Assembly (NCBI RefSeq): GCF_001632365.1
Contig: NW_024468517.1
Span: 769,905-833,904 of the forward strand
DNA: 64,000 nt
Direction: 5' to 3'
Source of the DNA: Laetiporus sulphureus 93-53
Taxonomy: Eukaryota; Basidiomycota; Agaricomycetes; Polyporales; Laetiporaceae
The notes under the pieces are model-generated. The model saw only the letters and a program-made list of their open reading frames with translations. It did not search any database and was not told the origin of the DNA. Made by a program: the position numbers and the translations under genes. Below are positions 34,457 through 46,800 of the stretch, one piece after another; the stretch's first letter is position 1; the number at the start of each line of letters is the position of its first letter.

Positions 34457-35400
34457 ATGTTAATATGCTATCAATGTTTTAAATCGCCATGTCTGTGCCA
34501 CAGCTCCTTGAAGCTTTCTTCTACGTGCCGGACGAAGGATCGAGCAAAACCGTTTGCAACCGCAAAGGCTGTTGTCTCCGCGATCGCTGTGAGTGTGACC
34601 AGATTCCGAACCAGAAATTGGGTGTACAGGCGCAGCACATGCAGAATGACTACGCGTAGTCATTCTGCATGTGGTGTCACAGATATCGTCTTGGCATGTC
34701 TTCGATGTCTGGGTATGACTGTCGATTCAAGGATACCTGCCCGCTAGACATGACGATTGTTTGTGAGCTGAGGTCATGATAGAATGATTTGCGCGACATT
34801 TATACGTAAGATCATGTTCAAGCCCGTATATCTGTGCTCCGTTCACGTAGGTACTCGGTGAGCTCAGATATCACAATATATGCGCCCCTATAATCTCGAA
34901 TCGGTTACTCACCAACGTCAAAATGATCATCTCGTAGGAGTCGCGTACTACGTAGCCGTTGGCTCGTTTCCCAAACCGAAGTCGAAGCTATCCAAGGACA
35001 TGGGAGTGACACATACATGGTGCGCCTTGTTTTCAATCTCAGTGTTACAGGCCTGATCGGAGCCGGACTCTGGTAGACGAGTAGGAATCCGTTTCCGCAA
35101 TTGTCGGGACGCATATTATGCATGCAATGGGTCCGATCACCGTGGTTACTCTGTCAGGCGCATCCACCGCACTACCTTGCTTGACGCCACAATTCAGCTT
35201 TCCGTACGTTTCCGCTATATATATAAGCTGGTGACATGACCCTAGAACATTTTGTGTTAAGGCTGCATTCATGGTCGTGATACGGGTGCGATTGCGCATG
35301 ACAGCGGATGAACCCTACCAATGTGCATTCCCCACTATTCCCCTTGCCGATCAGGATCTTCACTCCGATGGTCCGGATGCACGATCTTGCCATCAGTTCT
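34457..35400 (+). pseudogene. decayed copy of the 36.8-kb membrane-protein gene
   Basis: Segments align in order with the downstream gene. QLLEAFFYVPD at about 34499-34530 matches QLLDAFIYVPD; then AKPFATAKAVVSAIA (in another frame) ends at the same donor; a short exon is replaced by a palindrome (34636-34673). Near 35110-35200 a match to the last membrane exon begins, and VVIRVRLRMTADEP near 35270 matches VVIRVRLGIASEAS. In-frame stops (TAA near 34480), frame changes and missing parts show it is dead. Confidence 0.7.
34636..34673. repeat. perfect 38-bp palindrome without spacer
   Basis: Left arm CACATGCAGAATGACTACG is followed immediately by its exact reverse complement. The left arm resembles the start of exon 5 of the intact paralogue (ATGCTGCAGAATGTAGTC at 37353-37370), so the palindrome looks like a local inverted duplication of exon sequence inside the pseudogene. 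Confidence 0.9.
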
Positions 35401-35771
35401 GACTCTTCCTCAGCCACCGAGCGTTATGCACTAGGCGAGCTGACGATGGCTGGAGAAGTTCGTGATATCCTGGAGCAGACCATGCTATGTCGACATGCAG
35501 AGGATGCCTGCTCTCGAGGTTAAGCTGGCGGAATTGTTGGCCTGCATTATGCTTGGTTGTCGTCTATATTTCTGAACATGTTTATCGAGGCAGCGCCGAC
35601 GAACCATCACAGATTGGGGTTCAAAAAATGCACTTGGAAAGGTGTCCGGGATTCATACTCTAACTGGGAAGTTTCCATTATCTTTTCTTCCGGCGAACCT
35701 GTTGGAACTTGGTAGCAAGTTCATCATCCCAGCAAACATTCCAAAACTCCTGAGATTGCTACCCACAGAAG

Positions 35772-36030
35772 TTGCCTGTATGGATTTACGGCAACGCAGG
35801 ACATACTAGCGCGTCAAATTTCCCGCTGCCGACCGGACCGCCAGTCGTTGAATCAATGTATCTTCTCACGGTTTTTATCGCGCCTGATGACAATTCCAAG
35901 ACTGCTCGGACTCTAGACATGATCGACGCCGCTGTCGTACACTGCCCACCGCCGACGGCTGATCCTCGGTGAGATCTTCGCATCGCATGTTGCTTGATGG
36001 TGCAAATGCTGCCTTTCGTCAAATCAATGG
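35772..36030 (+). pseudogene. possible fragment of the same membrane family
   Basis: The frame around 35850-35940 (YLLTVFIAPDDNSKTARTLD, then AAVV) resembles exon 4 of the intact gene (LDAFIYVPDNA, TLYFEDTAKSL, TKTVIF) in spacing and composition. No other exon is clearly recognisable nearby. Weak call. Confidence 0.3.
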
Positions 36031-36804
36031 GGATGGAGCATGATCTTCTAGGGTTGCTGATGTACTGCCCACATGGCCGCCGCTATGATGATTCTGTAGT
36101 AGGGATCCCTTTGACATCGAAACTGATGTGAACAAGTCTGAACCTCTAACCGTTCACACAATGCCTCGCCGACCTGACTGGAGCCACCCAACGCGCCACA
36201 CGGACCAGATGTGAATAAGCTTTCGGTCACACGGATTGCTCCATGCGTATGATGATCAACGTCATTTCCGCCAGGTGCTGATGGTCCGAATCACACGAAC
36301 AGTAGACGCGGAACAATCATAGAAAAGGATGCGTCGAAGGAGTGTAACTCAGGCTGCGAAACCCATATGCAAACACGACTGTCACTTCGACTGCCAAGCC
36401 AGCAACCTCGCCGGTGCTCACCCTTGCATCAATGCGTCTCCGTAAGCAATACAAACGTCGTCGAAAGTGTATAATATCTGATCAGGTATGTTACTAGACG
36501 TCCCGGGCTTTGTAGTCCAGCTCCCACGTTGAGTGCCATCATGCTGATGCGATAAGTTTTGGTTCACCAGCTGACCAGTTTGTCATTGCTTCCTCCATTG
36601 CCGACATGCTGCTCATTGGCACTTTGACGTTCTTCCGACGGGTTTCACGTTGTTGATCCCGTCAAGAACATGGGGTGATATCACCACGACCAACGAAGTT
36701 GATGGAACATCTTCTATCTTTCTATGATCCGCAGCTGAATCTTTCACACGAGCTGTATTATAAGTACTCACCCCCGAAGCCGCTGTGGTGGTGTCTTTGA
36801 CAAC
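36031..36804. other. intergenic between membrane-gene copies
   Basis: No coding segment supported; upstream region of the next gene. Confidence 0.4.
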
Positions 36805-38264
36805 ATGGTGGATTCAGAATCATACCCGGATTTCGCCAAGCTGTATCTCATTGGTATATGGATTACGACTGTACTATGGGGTCAGTAGATCTGCATATTA
36901 TCAACGATTTACTTACATCCACACAGCAATCAAGTAAGCGGCTTTCAAGTACCCGGAAATCCGAGGGTTAACGCTTGGCTAGCCTTATAATCTTCATTGC
37001 TGGAATGTGGTTACTCAGGTCGGGAAGAAATGCGAGGCACAGAGCATTGTGAGTTGCCTTACTGTCTCGCGTTGACTTGCGTTGAAGCGTGAATTTTTGG
37101 TTAATGTAGGCTGGTTCGCATTGTTGCCGTTGTACTGTTCTCACTATCAACTGTCCATATCGCCGCCTCTTTGCAACAACTTCTTGATGCGTTCATATAC
37201 GTACCGGATAATGCAACTCGCCTATATGCTACCCTATACTTCGAAGATACAGCGAAGTCCCTGGCGGTCACCAAGACTGTAATTTTCTCCACTGCTGTGA
37301 GCCTACATCGACTCACTCTGGGCTATGACTCTGACCCATATCTGTGCAGGCCATGCTGCAGAATGTAGTCCTTGTATGTCTTCTTTTCACGCCTCTAGAG
37401 AACTTGCGCTGACATGCATCTGCTAGACATGGCGATTATACATCGTTTGGGAGCATAGCTGGAAGATCTGCGTGATCCCTGTATGTCGCACCATGACTGT
37501 CTGATTCGCTGTAGCTTATGCATGTGCAGATATTGATCGAGGTTGTACACAATGGTACGCATTGATCGTTGCTACCAACTATGGCACATCGACACAGTCA
37601 TATTCAGGCGCTGCCTTCGCGGCTGTCGGTCTATCATCCAAACCGGACCCGGATATATACTCATCGAGTCTGAAAGGCACAGCGTTGACCGCTTACAGTA
37701 TGGGCCTTATATTCAACCTCAGCGCAACGAGCATGATTGCAGTGCGCCTATGGTGGATGGGCAGGAAAGTTGTTCCGTTGACCTCATCAATTACTGCCGG
37801 GATGATTGGTGCAAATCCGTTCATGATGTCCATCATCGCTGTCGTCGAGTCGCACGCATTATATGCAATAGCCATTGTCATCATGCTCGCCCTTTATGTG
37901 TCAAGCGCGCCGGTGGTGCTGCCTTGGTTCGACATCACAGCTCAACTTGCAGTACGTCCCAATACGAGAGGTTTACAATTTATCACTCACTTGAAGAGCC
38001 TGACAGGTAATGACACCGCTCATGGTCGTCATCCGTGTTCGGTTGGGCATCGCTAGCGAGGCATCGGCTCAAGCTCGCTTGTCCACGTTTCGTGCAAGTG
38101 GAGCTGAGCAGGATCGTAGTTCATTTACAAATTCTGTCATACAAATCCGCGATGTTACCTCCGACTCTCTCTGTGCTATTGCACTAGAGGAGCTCAAGGC
38201 TGCAGGAGATGACCGTGTTATCACGGAGCGAATCAGAATACCCAGGCAGAGAGAGGATGTTTGA
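36805..38264 (+). CDS. multi-span membrane protein, uncharacterised basidiomycete family
   Basis: Exons: 36805-36880, 36927-36933 (7 nt), 36983-37048, 37110-37296, 37350-37373, 37427-37480, 37530 onwards and 38007-38264. Hydrophobic segments include YLIGIWITTVLWAINLIIFI, VRIVAVVLFSLSTVHIAASL, GLIFNLSATSMIAVRLWWMG and YAIAIVIMLALYVSSAPVVL; the tail is hydrophilic. TWRLYIVWEHSWKI is typical of a large Agaricomycete family with about seven spans. Exon 7 has a problem. Read through, the frame breaks near 37553. Either a 56-bp intron with a weak donor (37542-37597) restores frame, or one base is missing from an otherwise continuous membrane segment (ILIEVVHN then YALIVATNYG). The gene may therefore be a recent pseudogene. 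Confidence 0.65.
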
Positions 38265-39257
38265 TGTCTAGCGATCAAAAAGAAGTTATGTGAACCATAC
38301 GATATATTTCGATCAATGCATATGCAGAAACTATAATTGGTTTATAATCGGACGAAGATCTGCAGTGCGCCTTCGGCAACGTTTGCCCTCGGTCGTATCG
38401 CACATCCAATGCGCTCTTGGCAACCATCCCGATTCATTACCTGAACGTGAGATCAGCCAACACTGGATAGAACAGACTCGGTAACATCATATACGGGATT
38501 GTATGTGACGGCATTCAAGCCTATCCACCTTTTCTTTCAGGCTGAGACCGTGAATTTGTACAGGTCCCTGAATTCTTGATACACGCAGTGGAACATAGAG
38601 GTCGTCTATGATCGTGCAAGGAAACACAGCAAACAAAGTTGGTAAGTGTTTCCGCCTCATCAAGGCATGGCCGTCGCAGTCATCCATCGCAATAGCACGG
38701 ACCCCATTTCGAGCGAAATCGCACCGGGCTAGTTAGACCGCGGTAATGCGAGACACAACTGACAACGACAATTCCTTGATGACGTGGAATGCATATCCCC
38801 GCACGGCCGAGAAGTCAATACTGCAGTAAAAGCACTACACACCAATCACGCGAATGTGTTGCACTATGGAAGGGCAACATATGTAGCGAAGTTGCTGGAC
38901 ATCGGTTAGGCGATCATGGCCCTCTGGCCATCCTACGAGATGGCGATCACCGAAGGACAAAGGCCGGGTGGGCAGGTTGAGTGTACAATGTAAGAGGCGG
39001 CGGTGGTCAGTGGTACAGCTGCGACTCTTGGGTGCTCCTTATATCGTCGCTGGAACACCTTGCTGATACGTCAGCTGGCTTCCGAAAACGCCGCTTCATG
39101 AATGGACAGGCTAATTGACACATACCTCTCACACTCGTCGAATCCCAAATAAGCTCCCTCTATGCGGAAATCGACGTATGATTAATCACCGCTCAACGCG
39201 TGTCGTCTCCACAGAATGGAAATACTGTAATCAGAGAATGGGACTTAGTCACTTATC
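38265..39257. other. intergenic, no gene supported
   Basis: Short frames only; nothing recognisable on either strand. Confidence 0.4.
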
Positions 39258-39615
39258 TCATCCCGTTAAGACAGACACGATGCAGTACATGTGCAGTTGG
39301 TGTGGGCATCCATTTCCGCCGACAGCAGGTAATGAGAGGTCAGCAATCGGAGGACTATGAACTAGGACAAGAAAGCTTGAGCCATCGACGTCCTTCAACG
39401 CGATGAGTTTGCCGTCTTTACTCACCGATCATAGGCAAATTCTCCATCACGATGTCAATCAGCTCATCCCAACGACCTAGCTTTCTCACTGCAGTGGGAG
39501 ATGCACATGGTGAACTTTCATAGCGTGAAGGGATTTCTACCACAAGACTACAATTGTCGCTATCGCAGATCGTAACGCCCTCTGATAGGCCACGGAAAGC
39601 TTGCTCAGTCGCCAT
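39258..39615 (-). CDS. possible small protein or gene fragment
   Basis: ATG at 39615 opens a protein-like frame (MATEQAFRGLSEGVTICDSD ... LGRWDELIDIVMENLPMI) that ends at a GTGAGT donor after 39426. The acceptor at 39362 and exon 39361-39258 continue in frame to a stop, 97 aa in total. The first exon looks like part of a larger conserved protein, but I do not recognise it. Inside the presumed intron another frame also reads well (SKDGKLIALKDVDGSSF), so it may be a frameshifted fragment of a larger gene. Confidence 0.35.
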
Positions 39616-39831
39616 GTCCCAAGCAGCTAGAAGATGTGATCGCGGGATGGTACCTTCCCACCGAACTCGTATCGCACGTGGGTGGCTTTACAGATGACAG
39701 AGAATAATCACAGCAGCATACGAGCTTTTCAAACGCTGGTCCGTGGTATAATATGCAACATTGATGAGATACAGCCTGTATTCGCGGTCTAAAACTCATT
39801 GCACGAGTTCAACCTAGTTTCACGAACAACG

Positions 39832-42800
39832 TCAACGTCTGTGTGAGCAAGCCTGGCGCGGGTAACTTACGTAGTTACTTGGGAAGATACCCTTCCTACC
39901 GGTTGCATCGACTCCTGTGAATCGGAGTGTGTCAGGACACCGTATCCAGCGCTTGAGGATGATCGATGCGACAGACCTTCCCACCAGCCATCCGCGTATC
40001 TTGTTCCTCCAGTGGGACCACTCGTCAGCTCGATCAGCCCACCTTCCTGAACGCTCAACTCATCCGGACCTTGGGATTGGTACGGATACATGCCTTTTAC
40101 TAAGGTGCACACGGTCGTAATTGGACCACCATGGGATACGATGGAGGACGTACCATACTGCCCTGAGTTCTGAAGGCTTGGTCTTGTTGATGACGGCGGT
40201 ACTGGTATCGGTACAGAAGCACCTATCATCTCCACGTATGTAGCAGGCACGAGGCCCTTGCCTCCAGAGCCGTCCGCAACCTTCACCCATCCTGAGCCAT
40301 CGTCCTCTTCCAGCACCTGGACAGTCGCTCCCACTGCGAATAGATCAAACCAAAATTTAGATATTCCATAGTACGTGGGACTGAGCTAGAAGCTCACCGG
40401 ATACTCCCAGCTCAAACGGCGACGTAGGGGAGAAGTTAAATAGAACTCGGGCACGAGGGCCGGCTTCTTCCGTGGCAGACACCTGGGAGATGAAAGACGA
40501 CGGCGTTGGTGTCCGCAGAGACGGCGTCGAAGCTGTGAAGAAAGCAACGTGAGCAATTGCAAGGGGCCGCATTGACCGGTTTTCGGCTTGGCAGACCTTG
40601 TGACGAGATAGTCGAAGACCGAGACATGGTTGAGCCGGTGCCAGCGGCGAAGTTGGTGCGACTGCTACCTCGAGAACCCGAGCATTCAGCAGGAACCTGA
40701 TGGGACGTGTGAGCATGGACAGACGACTATGAAACAGCCTCTGGTTAGATGTACCTTCAGTTCACATTTGCTGTGAACCGAGATTCCACACGCCTTGCAC
40801 GTCTTTCCTTGCTTACTGAGGCCCCAAATATTGGACTGAACGAACTCAGCACCGTTGTATGGCAGGGCATGACAAGTGAACGCGAACCTTGCAATAGGCA
40901 CACGTGGTCGGGATGGAGAAGGTCGAGCTCTTGAACGTGTGCGGCCGTTGCTCACCTTCGTCACCTGAACCACGCACGTTGTTAGTGAACGGCCGTAGAA
41001 TATTGACCAGGAATACATACCGCCCAGAGCGGTCGAAATGGTCTCGACCTCGGCAGACAGGACACATTCGGAACATGTGAAGAATGTCAGCTGGTGTTGT
41101 GCTTCTAGATAACTCTAGAGAGGGGGGAAAAGCACGCCGTGAGGAAACTATCTTTCCGATGAAGTGTAGCGGACTTACGTCAGATGCTTCATCTGCATTG
41201 CCGAGGCTGCTGTTCTTGGTATATGCATCCATCAACTTGGAAAACTGCTCGACATCCCTGCCTTTTTTTCACAGGTGGGCGAGGGAATCATTGAAAACGT
41301 TGGTTGATCACTTAGCGCAGAAATATCCACAAAGAGCGATAACATACGTTTTCCATCGATGACGGGCCTCAATTCACTAAGTTTAGCTCTGCTTTTGGTA
41401 AGTCTGTTTTGAAGATAGACCTTGGGTGCAGGTTCAACACTCATGTCACCCTGTATCAGCATAGATCAACCTTAGTCTACAAACCTACTTCAAATGTAAT
41501 GAACATACCGTATCGTAATGCGTCGAACACGGCTCGAAGCTCCAGTCAGTGGGCACCATGAATGTTCTGAGGTTGTGCTCGATGAAAAGGTTCTGATCTG
41601 CCTGAGGTTTCATCGCCTTCAGCTTCTCCTCCGTTGTAGATAATTGGTCTTTGAGCGTCTCGAGGTGGGACTTCTGCAGAGCTTGGGCTTGTAAGTTGAT
41701 GGTAGCGAATCTTGTCAGCAGTTGTGTATGGAGCAGCTCTATTTGTGGTTTATATTAGTTCGGCATGTAGCCAGGGCTGGATGACGCATACATACGGAAT
41801 TGCTAAAATCGTATATACAGGTTCAGCAGGAAAAAATAATTTCAACACAATTGACCATGCGTACATTCTCCAGTGCAGGCAAGTCCTCATTGTAGAATTT
41901 GGCCTTCGCGGCATTAGCAGCCGCAATGGATACCAAGTAGACGCTGGGATGAGTGCAGTTATATCAGCAACGAAGTTTATCACAATTTCTTGGAGCGCAC
42001 TTCTTGCCATTCAGCATGTCCACTTGTTGTTGCTCGTATTGCTTAGCTGCCCGGTCCGCGTGCCGATCGTCGTTGGCGCGTTCCTGTAGGTGTATCAATG
42101 TGATGCAGTGGTCTGTAACCATGCCATTCCACAAACCTGCTTCTGACGATAGGTCTCTACTTCGTTGCATTCATCATCGTACTGTTAAAAAGAGTCAACT
42201 AGCCGCTGACATGTCATTGGCAGCGACACTCGCCTTCTGCTTGCTCTACTCATGCGGTATGAGATAATAAGCGACTCATCAAGTGCATGTAGAAGGAAAA
42301 GCAAGACCTTGACGCGTTCAGAGTACACGCGGTCTCGTTCAGCTAATAATTTCGCAAAATGTTGCTCCTGCTTCTTCTTTGCTTCTTCATGCCTACGTTC
42401 GGAACCCTTCAATGCGTCAATCACCTGCGAGGTTAGTTGGTCTGATAGGCTGACGTGCGCCTGCGCAGACTCTAGCATGGCAGAGATAATCTGCCCATAT
42501 GCATTGTTCAGGGTGCTGAGAGGGATTTATCAGACCTTACCTAGCAGAGAAAACAAGAAGTGCACCTCAGCTGAAGGGTGTCCTCACCCCAAGATTTTGT
42601 GGGCTCGTTACCGACGACCAGAATGGCTTCCTTCTTGCTCTTCTTATCGGCAGCTTTCTTTGCGAGCGCCTGTAGCTTTCCTGCATATTCACGCTCCAGA
42701 ACTACGCGTTCTTTGTATAATTCTCGCACCTATATCATGAGCGTCCATGAGGCATAGTCCGGGCAATCCACGCTGTCCAGAGGACTTACATCGGCGAGAA

Positions 42801-42934
42801 GTTCCAACTGAGCGTCGGAGAGACTGACAAGCCGGTCCACTTGGTCCTACCTCAGACAGTCAGTACCTCATATGGATACGGGGATTGGGCCACTTCACGG
42901 CAAGCTCTTTGCCATAGGTCTGGCCACCTTCCAT
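39832..42934 (-). CDS. BZZ1: F-BAR, C1 and SH3 domain protein, Bzz1-like
   Basis: Many exons. The N-terminal F-BAR part starts MEGGQTYGKELADQVDRLVS and continues VRELYKERVVLEREYAGKLQ, NNAYGQIISAMLESAQAHVS, KYDDECNEVETYRQKQ and NVYLVSIAAANAAKAKFYNE. A C1 zinc domain follows (HTFKSSTFSIPTTCAYCK, SNIWGLSKQGKTCKACG, VHSKC). Then come two SH3 domains: ARVLFNFSPTSPFELGVS with GSGWVKVADGSG, and KGMYPYQSQGPDELSVQEGG with GWWEG and GRKGIFPSNYV. This is the architecture of yeast Bzz1, which binds membranes at actin patches and activates WASP/Las17-driven actin assembly during endocytosis. A 12-nt exon (42234-42245, SKQK) is followed by a GC-AG intron (donor GCGAGT). An alternative start or short upstream exon, and the exact stop, are uncertain. 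Confidence 0.87.
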
Positions 42935-45237
42935 GTCGTGCTTCCGTTTCTAGGCGCAGCTGCCACGGCAGCAGATGTTGAGGAGGAGGTCTCCATGTAA
43001 GCGCTGGGTGATCTACATACCTTGTATTTCCTGAAAGGTCTCGCTGCTCTTGCTATCATTAAACCGTTACAACTTGGACAATGCATTATCAGACATGCTT
43101 ACATTTTGTGTGCAAAGCCGATCGAACGCAGACTTGGGTATCAGGAGCGATTGTTACGAGCACCTGTGCCTCGGACCGCTTGACAACTGTCTAGATCTCC
43201 TCTTGCGTTGTCAACCAAGACCTTCGGCGGTGGCTGCACGGTACACTGCCGCGTGTGCTGTGCCACCTCGCAGTCGGCTGCGATACGCGTCACGTGGACG
43301 CGCTTTATGGGCGTCGAAGATTGCGTCGAAGTCCGTCCTTGCCCTTTTTGCAGCACGCGTTCACCCATGAAACGCTCTCGATGTCATCTCGATAATGCCT
43401 CGTACGCTTAATCGAGGTCACGGCGGTCTTACTCCGTTTCGGAGGGTCACTCGAGAACATCGGTGCGAATTTGAGGAAGAACAGAGATCTCGCTTCTCTA
43501 TAAGCTTTGGGGCTCTTCGGATTTGTTCATCCATTAAGTTTTTTTAACGTTCAATTTCATGTTTCTGCTGTCATGCGATGCTGTCTTTTCCTTGATTCGC
43601 ATCATCATTCGAATTATGTGATCTGACTGAGCACAAAGAAGTTAAGATTGTGTTCTCAAGGCGATGAATACCATTCGAAGACCAAGCTCCTACCCGTGCG
43701 CATACTCCATTGCAAGCTTCTCTCCCATTCTCTCTGGCAGGCTGCCATCATTAATGACGACATACTATTCACCGTCTCTCGTGTCGTCAGCAGTTCTTAT
43801 TGCCTGATCCTTCTTCCTGACGAGGAGGCGATCATATATTTGCAGTTTTTTCAAGCCCAAACAATTCTCGTTACGACATTCGTGGTTGGTGAGGCTTAAT
43901 CCCGTGCTATTCATACAGCCTCACCGATGGAAGTTATCATCATCGTCGCGGCGGAGGAAATACATTAGGTCGGACTCTTCCATCGGCAGCCGAAGGGCGG
44001 CGTCTCGACGGGGCGAACGATGTATGCAGGCTCATATAATTATCATTCTTCCACAATGTCTACCGGGTTGCATACTTTGCCGCCGATGAGGCTTACGATA
44101 ACGTGCGTTGTTCACTTATCAGCCGGTCTCTCCTTCATCATTTCGGCATGGCTATGCCTTCGTCTTCTGGATCTTGGTGGCCAGGCTTTCGCTCGAGCAG
44201 TCTCGCGTACTGAAAACGCATGTGCCTCAATTTACGGGCAAGTGACATCAAGGGCCTCTGCGAACCCAAGCGAGTAGGCAGCAGGGGCTTGCAATAGAGC
44301 GCCTTGAAGCTGTGTTGACAGTTCTCTTGCTGCTCCTCTGCGTAAAATCTCCGTGTGGGTGGACGTATTAACAGTGGTGCCTTCTGGAATGGACGGTCCA
44401 GAGCAATCGCCAACGTGCGTTTCCCTCTCTAGATTCTTCTTCCCCATCTAACGAGCCCTGCATTGGCTTGCCCTCTTGCAATTTTCAGATCCCTACAAGG
44501 CATGCACATGCAGGGCCCTGTGGTCAATTCCGAATCATTGGGCGTTCAGAATTGGGGTCGAGCATATGTACCCAACGGGCCCGGTGTGTGTGTGGGGGCC
44601 AGAGGGGCCATGCATTCACCGTGGCGGTACGACACCCGATCTCTATTCAGCATGAATAACATTGCGTTGACTATATGCGGCAATGTCCCACATTCCTATT
44701 CGTTCAATGCACCTTCGCATTGACCAGAGATTGTTCCACAAAGTTGTTGGACCTCGTCTCACATTGGCGGGCGCTTTGTTACGTAATCATGGATGGGTCG
44801 CGAACCGGTAAGCCGATCGACGCTGGCCGGTCGATCGCCCTCGTTCCAGGATCAAGAAATGGTGAGCAACCCCCATTTTCTTTCAGGTGCGGTTTTTTGA
44901 GGACCGTGTGGCAGCTACAGCGCTCATTCCCCGCAGGCACGCAGGGTACCTCAGCTGTCTTGGACGAGGAATTTGTCGCCTTTGTTTCGACAATCGTTTT
45001 TCCTTCTTTTGAGGGTTGTGGTCGATGCGAAACACAAAGACTCTCGCGAGTCTCGACCTCCGGATATGGAATTGAGGACGCCGAAGCCTTGTGTAGGATC
45101 TATGTATAAAAGGCCGCTGTTCACCGTCGAGAAAACCCAACGAGTCCGCCTCGTCTCACATCGTACAGTCTCTCGCTCGCATTCTTGCGAATTCCGTCCT
45201 TACCTCTTCAGTGCTCTGCATCTCTCTGTCCTTCAAA
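42935..45237. other. intergenic, no gene supported
   Basis: About 2.3 kb with several short open frames on both strands (for example 43050-43370 and 44463-44723) that carry no motif or splice pattern. The right end is the promoter of the secreted-protein gene. Confidence 0.35.
45105..45112 (+). promoter_or_regulatory. TATA box of the secreted DPBB gene
   Basis: TATAAAAG lies 126 bp upstream of the start codon and is followed by pyrimidine-rich leader sequence. It is the clearest TATA element in the window and fits a strongly or conditionally expressed secreted protein. Confidence 0.65.
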
Positions 45238-45809
45238 ATGGTCCGTTTTGCTACACTCAGTGCCGTCGTCTGCGCCTTCGTCGCCGCCGTCTCTGCTAGC
45301 CCCGTTGCCAGCGAGACTCTTGAGCGTCGCCAGTCATATACCGGCCGCGTAAGTCGAAGTCATCGGTGTCTTCGTGGCGATGTATACTGATATACCCATC
45401 TCGCAGGGAACCTACTTCGAGGTTGGCCTTGGTGCATGCGGTTACACGGACGTGGACACGGATTCCATCATCGCCATCTCGCACGACATCTACAACGGTG
45501 GCGAGTACTGCAACCGAGTACGTCCGCTCTTGATACATTTTCATGTTTGCTTTTCTGACGTTCCTTTGCAGTACGTCGAGATCAAAGACGACTCGACCGG
45601 AATCACGCAGTACGCACGTGTGCGCGATGAGTGCATGGGATGCGATGCGGACGCGATCGGTGAGTATCTTTCCGCATTGTGAACCCTCGAGGTTTGACTG
45701 TTCCTCCGCAGATATGAGCCCCAGCCTGTTCCAGTCGTTCAACGAGGACCTCTCGGTCGGTGTGCTCACCGTCACCTGGGAGTTCATGAGCGAAGGCTGG
45801 AGCCCGTGA
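45238..45809 (+). CDS. small secreted double-psi beta-barrel protein
   Basis: Four exons (45238-45348, 45407-45517, 45572-45659, 45712-45809), 408 nt, 135 aa. The start MVRFATLSAVVCAFVAAVSA is a clear signal peptide; an ERR dibasic site before QSYTG may be a Kex2-type cleavage point. The mature part reads GTYFEVGLGACGYTDVDTDS, then AISHDIYNGG, YCNRYVEI, VRDECMGCDADAIDMS, SLFQSF and ITW-like VLTVTWEF. This is the RlpA-like/barwin-related double-psi beta-barrel fold, with four cysteines in the usual order. Basidiomycetes carry many such expansin-related proteins, secreted to the wall or medium. The presumed role is binding wall polysaccharide; no catalytic proof. Confidence 0.88.
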
Positions 45810-46800
45810 TCCTAAATGCTCGGTGCATGAGCCCCTCCCCGCTCCTAGCGAGCCTCTCCTTTGGTATCCATCCATTCTTTCTTGTCTCCGTTCCCAGTGC
45901 TGTGTTACTATGCTATGCAACGCTATCGGCTCGCGTTGACCGTGACCGTGGCGTTGCCGTACGTATTGAAAAGTCTGTTCGACGACCGCGCGGTGTAGAA
46001 GAATAAACATCCTGTAGCCCTGGTCCACCTTGTAGCATATCCTCGTGTACCATGCCCTTCTTCCGCACCACTTTCATTCCTTCCGGCTCCTCACCGCTTG
46101 GTCTCGAGCCTCCACATTACTATAATCACCTGCCGTCTTTCAGAGCGCGCATATAGTTGTAGAGGAAGCAGATAGAATAGAATAAATATAGGCATTACCA
46201 AATACGTGTGAATACTCGAAATCTTAGAGTTGTGATGCAGCTGATGCAGCGTACCCTGAAACGCAGCTCGGCTGCTGAAGCGCTGAGGGCTAAGAGGTGT
46301 GCCGTGGCCTCCGAGGTCCGTTCAAATGTTCATGCACATGTCTCGGCTCCTCCGCATTGTCGTCGACGCATCTCTCAATGCCTACGCACATGACTACGCG
46401 TCTGGCTAGTAAATTGTACCACGAGCCGCATTACTCAACTCGTGCGACGCGAAACGCGTCGAACCCAACGCCACTATGCAGTTTGAACAGCATACGCCAC
46501 CGCCACAAACGCGTCTCCAGGCACGCGCCCCGGCCGAATCCGGCAAAAGCCCCTTATTTCGGTGCGCAAACCGACTTTCAAGGTACCTCAGTTTAAACTG
46601 CCCTCCGGACGTCGTCGAGAGTCCGCAATATGCAATATGCAGCTCGTTCTCTAAGCCAGATGCCTGCTCCGGTACCTGGGCAAGAGAGGGCCGACGTAGT
46701 CGAAAAGTTCGAGAAAGTGGAGGTATCTAATGATAGTAGTAGTACATGACAAGAACGTGAACAATTGTAGCTATTTAATGGGTCAAATGTGGCGTATACA
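45810..46800. other. intergenic, no gene supported
   Basis: 3' flank of the secreted-protein gene. No coding segment recognised before the inverted-repeat element. Confidence 0.4.

Noticed and set aside
43050..43370. Opposing open frames upstream of the Bzz1-like gene
   Set aside because: Neither frame has motifs or matching splice sites; kept as intergenic.
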